From contig MU619312.1 of assembly GCA_025201805.1 (NCBI GenBank), positions 3,969 through 37,597 on the forward strand: 33,629 nt of DNA, in the 5' to 3' direction. This document shows, one piece after another, positions 29,410 to 33,629 of this stretch. Origin of the DNA: Parasitella parasitica. Taxonomy: Eukaryota > Mucoromycota > Mucoromycetes > Mucorales > Mucoraceae. How positions within the stretch are numbered: the stretch's first letter is position 1; each line of letters starts with the position of its first letter. The notes under the pieces are model-generated. The model was given only the letters and a program-made list of their open reading frames with translations. It searched no databases and was not told the DNA's origin. The position numbers and the translations under genes are program-made.

Positions 29410-29415
29410 TATAAA
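29410..29415 (+). promoter_or_regulatory. TATA box of the C2-domain gene
   Basis: TATAAA within TTTATTTATAAACTC, 75 bp upstream of the ATG at 29485, followed by a pyrimidine-rich leader (CTTTTCTTTCTTGTTCCCC). Confidence 0.5.
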
Positions 29416-29484
29416 CTCTTGCTGCCTTGTTGTTTTCCTTTTCTTTCTTGTTCCCCTGATAAACCCCACCAACCAAGAAGAAAT

Positions 29485-31156
29485 ATGTCGAAACCTAAAA
29501 TTATTGGCAAACTAGTCATCGTTGCATATAAAGCTGTAGGTTGATTATGAAAATCAGGAACATTATTATGCAAAACCAGACAGCTAATACGATTTTTTTT
29601 AGAGAGACTTGCCTAATCGTGAGGTATGACGATGGATGTGCGAACGAGTCTCAAAAAAAGCACAAATCTAACCTTTGAAAACAGATTGTTGGTAAGCAAG
29701 ATCCTTTTGTAGTCTTTCGCATCGGTGACACTATCGAGAAAACAATAACTGATATCGGAGGTGGGCAACATCCGACATGGGATGATCAGGTACGGAAGTA
29801 GCCCGTTTCAAAAGCAACCGTCCCTAACCCAAGTCTGAAAAAAAAAATCGCAGGTTACTTTGCCTATTCCTGAAAACAAGACAAAAGTATTGGTTCAAGT
29901 ATACGACGAAGATAAAAAACGACAGGAATTGATTTCAGATTTTGAGCTTGACATCAGCCAAGTTATAAAAGATGGAGAGAAAGATGGCAAGTGATTATGT
30001 ATAAGCACATCTCGGGGCGTTCGCTAAACTCTTGTCTTCTAAACTTAGAATGGTTTCCTTTGAGCTATAAAAACCGCCCTGCCGGCGAGATTTACTTGGA
30101 GCTAACATTCTACTCTGCAGTAAGTATACCAAGCAAAGCGAAATGAAATCATCGTTTTGTTAATCCCACCCCCTGCTTGGTGTAACATTAGGTTATTCCT
30201 CCAAAACGGCAACCTACAAGATACGGTATGGGCAAGAAGCTTAAGCCAGTAGGCGGTTACGTCCCAACTGTGCCTGTTCCTCCTTCATCAAATGTCCCTT
30301 ATCCAGCGTCGCCTCTATACCCTCCTCAGCCTAGTAGTGTTATCAGACCCGCTGCCCCGCCTGTACCAGTCAAATCTCAATCGACTTCTACCTACCATGG
30401 CAACAGTCCATACCATCCACCACAGCAACAACAGCAAGAGCAACGTCCACCTTTCGCTTACGGTGCAAATCTAAATACGCCTCGTCCTTACCCACCTCCC
30501 AACCCTATTCCCTCCATGTCCACAGGATCGCATCATACTTATTACCCCCCTCAACAGCAGCAGCCACACGTGTATCCTCCCAACAACGGCAGTCGTCCTG
30601 TCTCATTCGGCGGACAGCCTTCCTCGTCATTCAATGCCCATAGACCCTCTTCGCCACCTGGACCTGGGCCTGCCAATTTCAGCGGCACGCCTTTGCATGC
30701 ACCTCTTTTATCATCGTCCTACAACCCACCATCAAATACAGCTCGACCCAATTATGGTAACAATGGAATTCGTATTGATATAAATGTAGTGTATTAATCT
30801 GGCTATTAGGCTATCCTCCTGCTTCTGGCAATGGTGGGCAAGGCCATGGTGGTGGTTATCCTCCACAGAGCAATAACAGCAGTAATAGAAACAGCTATCC
30901 TGGCCCTTATCATCCTCCTCCTCCTCCTTCGCAGCCGCAGCAGCAGCAATTGGGATTCCCTGAGCCACAGCAGTTTCCTGGCGGATATATGTCTCATTCA
31001 GATAGCTTCGGCACTCCATTTGCAGCTCATCAAGGCGCTTTTCCTCCAACTCCCAGTAACAATGGCTATCCTCCTCAACAACAGCACCAAGGTGGTGGCG
31101 GGAGCGGCTATCCTCCGAGCGGGTACCCTGCTTATCAAAGCAACTTACGGGGTTGA
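29485..31156 (+). CDS. C2-domain plus proline-rich protein, Fic1/Inn1-like cytokinesis factor
   Basis: Exons: 29485-29535, 29603-29623, 29685-29789, 29854-29986, 30049-30119, 30192-30756, 30810-31156; all phases fit, giving 430 residues. Residues 1 to about 127 form a C2 domain: GKLVIVAYKARDLPNRE, GKQDPFVVFRIG, HPTWDDQVTLPIP, VLVQVYDED and AGEIYLELTFYS. The rest is Pro/Gln/Tyr/Gly-rich with many PxxP, YPP and polyQ runs. This layout matches fission-yeast Fic1 and budding-yeast Inn1, whose C2 domain acts at the division site while PxxP motifs bind SH3 domains of F-BAR proteins (Cdc15/Imp2, Hof1) and Cyk3. Exon 2 codes only seven residues (RDLPNRE). Intron 4 is GC-AG (GATG|GCAAGT); a GT donor 6 nt later gives an early stop. 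Other fungal C2/Pro-rich proteins remain possible. Confidence 0.8.
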
Positions 31157-31240
31157 TACATCCACATCTTAAATTTTAGAAATTAAGCATACATATAGTA
31201 TATATTTATTGTACCACTTATTATTAAAAACAACCACGAG

Positions 31241-33363
31241 TTAAAAGTAATCGCTCGCCTTTGCTTTTGTTGGCGTTTGCGGCAGATAATCAAACGTGTG
31301 GTCATGTATCGAGGGGTCAAAATTAAGATCGTCGTAATGGCTGATGGCAGTGTTACTCATTGTCTGCATGGGATAGTTTTGGTAATTTATTCTGGGCGAG
31401 GTGGATCGATAAGACGAGGCTTCGTACGATCCGCGCCCTACCGATGATTGCTCATGGATAGTGTGGAATTTCTTGCTGTTGCCTGTAGGATCTATCATGG
31501 TGAAATTTATGGAATGGTGGCTGTGTGGGTCATCGATAGAGATGTTACGATTGGCAGTGTTTGTGGCAGCAAGGTAATTTGTGGCAGGCGTAAATGTGCG
31601 CTGATCACCGGTAAAAGATGAGTAGTCTACTTCAACAGGAGACATTGACCTCAGAAAACTGCCGTTATTGCTGTTCATGAGATCCTTTGCCGTAGGCTCG
31701 TAGAGTGTCGAGGCATCGTTCAGCACAGTCGAGTTGTTGCTATTGCCAAAACGAAGCGTGCCAGCGTTCTTGTTTTCTATGAAATTTGCGATACGTTGAC
31801 TTAGTCGATGGCTATTTCTGTTAATTCCTTCAGTGAATGACGAACCATTATATCCATTGCTGCTTTGATGATTAGTCTCGACATCAGCATCATCATTAGC
31901 AGCTGTTTGATGGAACCGACTCTGTGTGGTCATGCTTCTGGAGCTTACACTGGCTTCAATCTCTGCATTAGAACGACGAGGATGGAAAATAGAAATCTAG
32001 GTGTAAAAATTGTCCAATTAGAAAAAAAAGTGTATTCACATACCAACTGTAAGTTACTCACACCTATAATCCACATAAGCACAGATGCTGTATTGCAGTT
32101 TGCAATCAGTAAATCAGACGCAAATTTGTTTGAATTGATGGTTTTCGCTGCTGTGAGCCCGTCAACGCACAGAAGACCGAGGCTGACAGCGTAAAAGAAG
32201 AGAACAATTGTGAGATAGATGTTCATATCCTTGAAATACGCAAGCTTTTCCGCAATGGCTGTTCCGCCGTGCTTCAAGTTGCGAGATATGTTGAGAATGC
32301 GTCTAAATCTACGGTTAGAGCGAATGCCGAGCAACGAAGTGATGAGTACTTTTGGACCATGAGTTAGTAAAAAAAAAACTGCTTTTTTGAATACATTGGA
32401 GGTGTATTTGTCATACCTTCGATTGAGTAAGCCAGTTGAGGTGCTGTTTCCCTTAAATGTTCATCATTTCTATAGAACCATTGCAAAACTGGAAACACGG
32501 CGACACTGCCCAGAGCCCTGTGTATTTACGTCTTGTTAATTCCATTGTGTGTTTAGCTAGAATTCAACAATAATATATAGTTTTATACCAAAAGATGTAG
32601 AACTTGAATTCCCAAGATCCCATAAAAGACTTCTTGGCTACAGTGTTTGAAAGATAATTCCAAAAGCATTGAAGCAGGAAGAAAACGCCCGTTTGCATCG
32701 ATAAATTCACACATTCTACATAATCCATGGCCTAGTGCAATACATGCAGTGAACGTTTGAGATTTATTGCCAATTAAATTCGCAGATATGACAATGCACA
32801 TACCTGAGCAACAGTTTGATGCTCCGGGGACCAGTAGGTAAATGGTTTAGATATGATTTGTCCTGTACTTGGGATAGCCATGAACTTTTCAGTGTATTTG
32901 ATCCATGTAGATACAGCATCTATATATGTCATTGTTAGGCTGATTGAATCGTATGGACGTCACTGTCTGTGCATTTTACCCCACGACGTCTGCATCACAA
33001 GCATCAATATGTATAGAACTGTAATAATGCTTCTTAATTCGCCAGCAAAGATTTTTTTCGGATGAAGGCATCTCATTTTGTCATTTGACCATACTCGATA
33101 GAATAGAAATACGCCCATGTAGACTTCCAAGGCACATCTTTCTACATACAGTTGACATGTTAAAAAAAAACTCTATTTTCAGCATGAAATGTAAGCATAG
33201 ACATACGCAGATATGAAAAATCACTAGTACAATAGTTTATACACATGTCGGTATTGGCTGCTGATGCAAAACTTACCTTAAATGTGTCATTTGAAGTATT
33301 AGAATTCAACAGGGAAAACAAAGAAAGAAGAGAGTAGACGAGAAAGCTTAATTTCAACATCAT
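31241..33363 (-). CDS. Orphan membrane protein, signal peptide plus about seven helices and a long tail
   Basis: Exons (minus): 33363-33207, 33141-32980, 32919-32804, 32731-32589, 32517-32417, 32348-32062, 31996-31241; every phase fits, giving 573 residues. Residues 1-20 look like a signal peptide (MMLKLSFLVYSLLSLFSLLN); a short region with two cysteines (DMCINYC) follows. Hydrophobic helices lie at about 55-70, 87-106, 151-170, 188-207, 219-235, 268-288 and 303-326; some are weak. Basic RSNRRFRRIL between helices 5 and 6 looks cytoplasmic. Residues 327-573 are a Ser/Asn/Thr-rich tail ending in TPTKAKASDYF. Intron 5 has a TACTAAC branch site. The shape recalls a G-protein-coupled receptor, but I do not recognise a family. 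It ends 84 bp from the convergent C2 gene. Confidence 0.7.
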
Positions 33364-33629
33364 AATATTACAGTGAACAATGCTTTAAAAGATATCATTC
33401 GAGCTCATCAATGTGTGTTACGTTTTTCTTTTCCGTACAACAGCACCTTACTGCAAAAGTCAAAAAGGCGCTGCATGGCACTTCATAATGTGCGACACTC
33501 CAAGAATATTTGTGTATTCTGAGTCGAGAATCTCAAATTAGGTGCATCGTATTAACAACTCAGAGTTTAGACTTCTTCCCACTAAAAAGTAAACGCTCCA
33601 TAATAGCTTTTTTTTTTTTTTTTTTTTTT
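33364..33629. other. Upstream flank of the orphan membrane gene, ending in poly-T
   Basis: No coding signal is seen. The final 22 bases (33608-33629) are all T, which may be an assembly edge or a natural homopolymer. Confidence 0.5.

Noticed and set aside
33277-33363. Donor AAG|GTAAGT as the end of exon 1 in the orphan membrane gene
   Set aside because: It looks like a strong donor, but joining it in phase to the next exon gives a stop after about 22 codons. The GTATGT donor after 33207 keeps the frame and the helices.

Overview
The window looks like nuclear DNA of an early-diverging filamentous fungus, most likely Mucoromycota (Mucorales-like). Evidence seen: AT-rich gene-dense DNA, many short introns (about 55-140 nt, GT-AG with two GC-AG cases, one TACTAAC branch site), a RIM15-type kinase that carries a receiver domain, a fungal VPS10 sorting receptor and a Fic1/Inn1-type C2 protein. 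The species assignment is inference. All exon joins below were worked out by hand from splice signals and reading phase; none is confirmed by RNA.

Layout, left to right. (1) 1-278, minus: the 5' part of an unrecognised gene that runs off the left edge, divergent from (2) 483-1370, plus: an intronless PX-PB1 scaffold protein resembling the C-terminal half of Bem1. (3) 1371-4016: no intact gene, only decayed coding-like and possible transposon debris. (4) 4017-4625, minus: a small secreted Ser/Thr-rich protein with a histone-H1-like lysine tail and a TATA box. (5) 5491-12500, minus: an eight-exon VPS10 sorting receptor with three VPS10 domains. (6) 13240-15390, minus: an intronless membrane-anchored kelch protein, divergent from (7) 15700-17810, plus: a six-exon DASS/CitT-type dicarboxylate transporter. 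(8) 18084-25877, minus: a six-exon, about 2477-residue RIM15-like PAS / zinc finger / AGC kinase / receiver protein. (9) 25878-29484: a repeat-rich gap holding a decayed Helitron helicase and a nested hairpin just past its stop codon. (10) 29485-31156, plus: a seven-exon C2 plus proline-rich protein (Fic1/Inn1-like), convergent at 84 bp with (11) 31241-33363, minus: a seven-exon membrane protein with a signal peptide and about seven hydrophobic helices, not recognised. The window ends in a 22-nt poly-T.

Functional links are loose, as expected for eukaryotic neighbours: vacuolar sorting (VPS10), nutrient and quiescence signalling (RIM15), organic-acid transport (DASS), and polarity and cytokinesis scaffolds (PX-PB1, C2). 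The most interesting points are the third VPS10 domain; the in-frame, stop-free GC-AG intron that splits the HRD catalytic motif of the kinase; the seven-helix orphan receptor-like protein; the secreted polylysine-tailed protein; and the hairpin beside the Helitron remnant.
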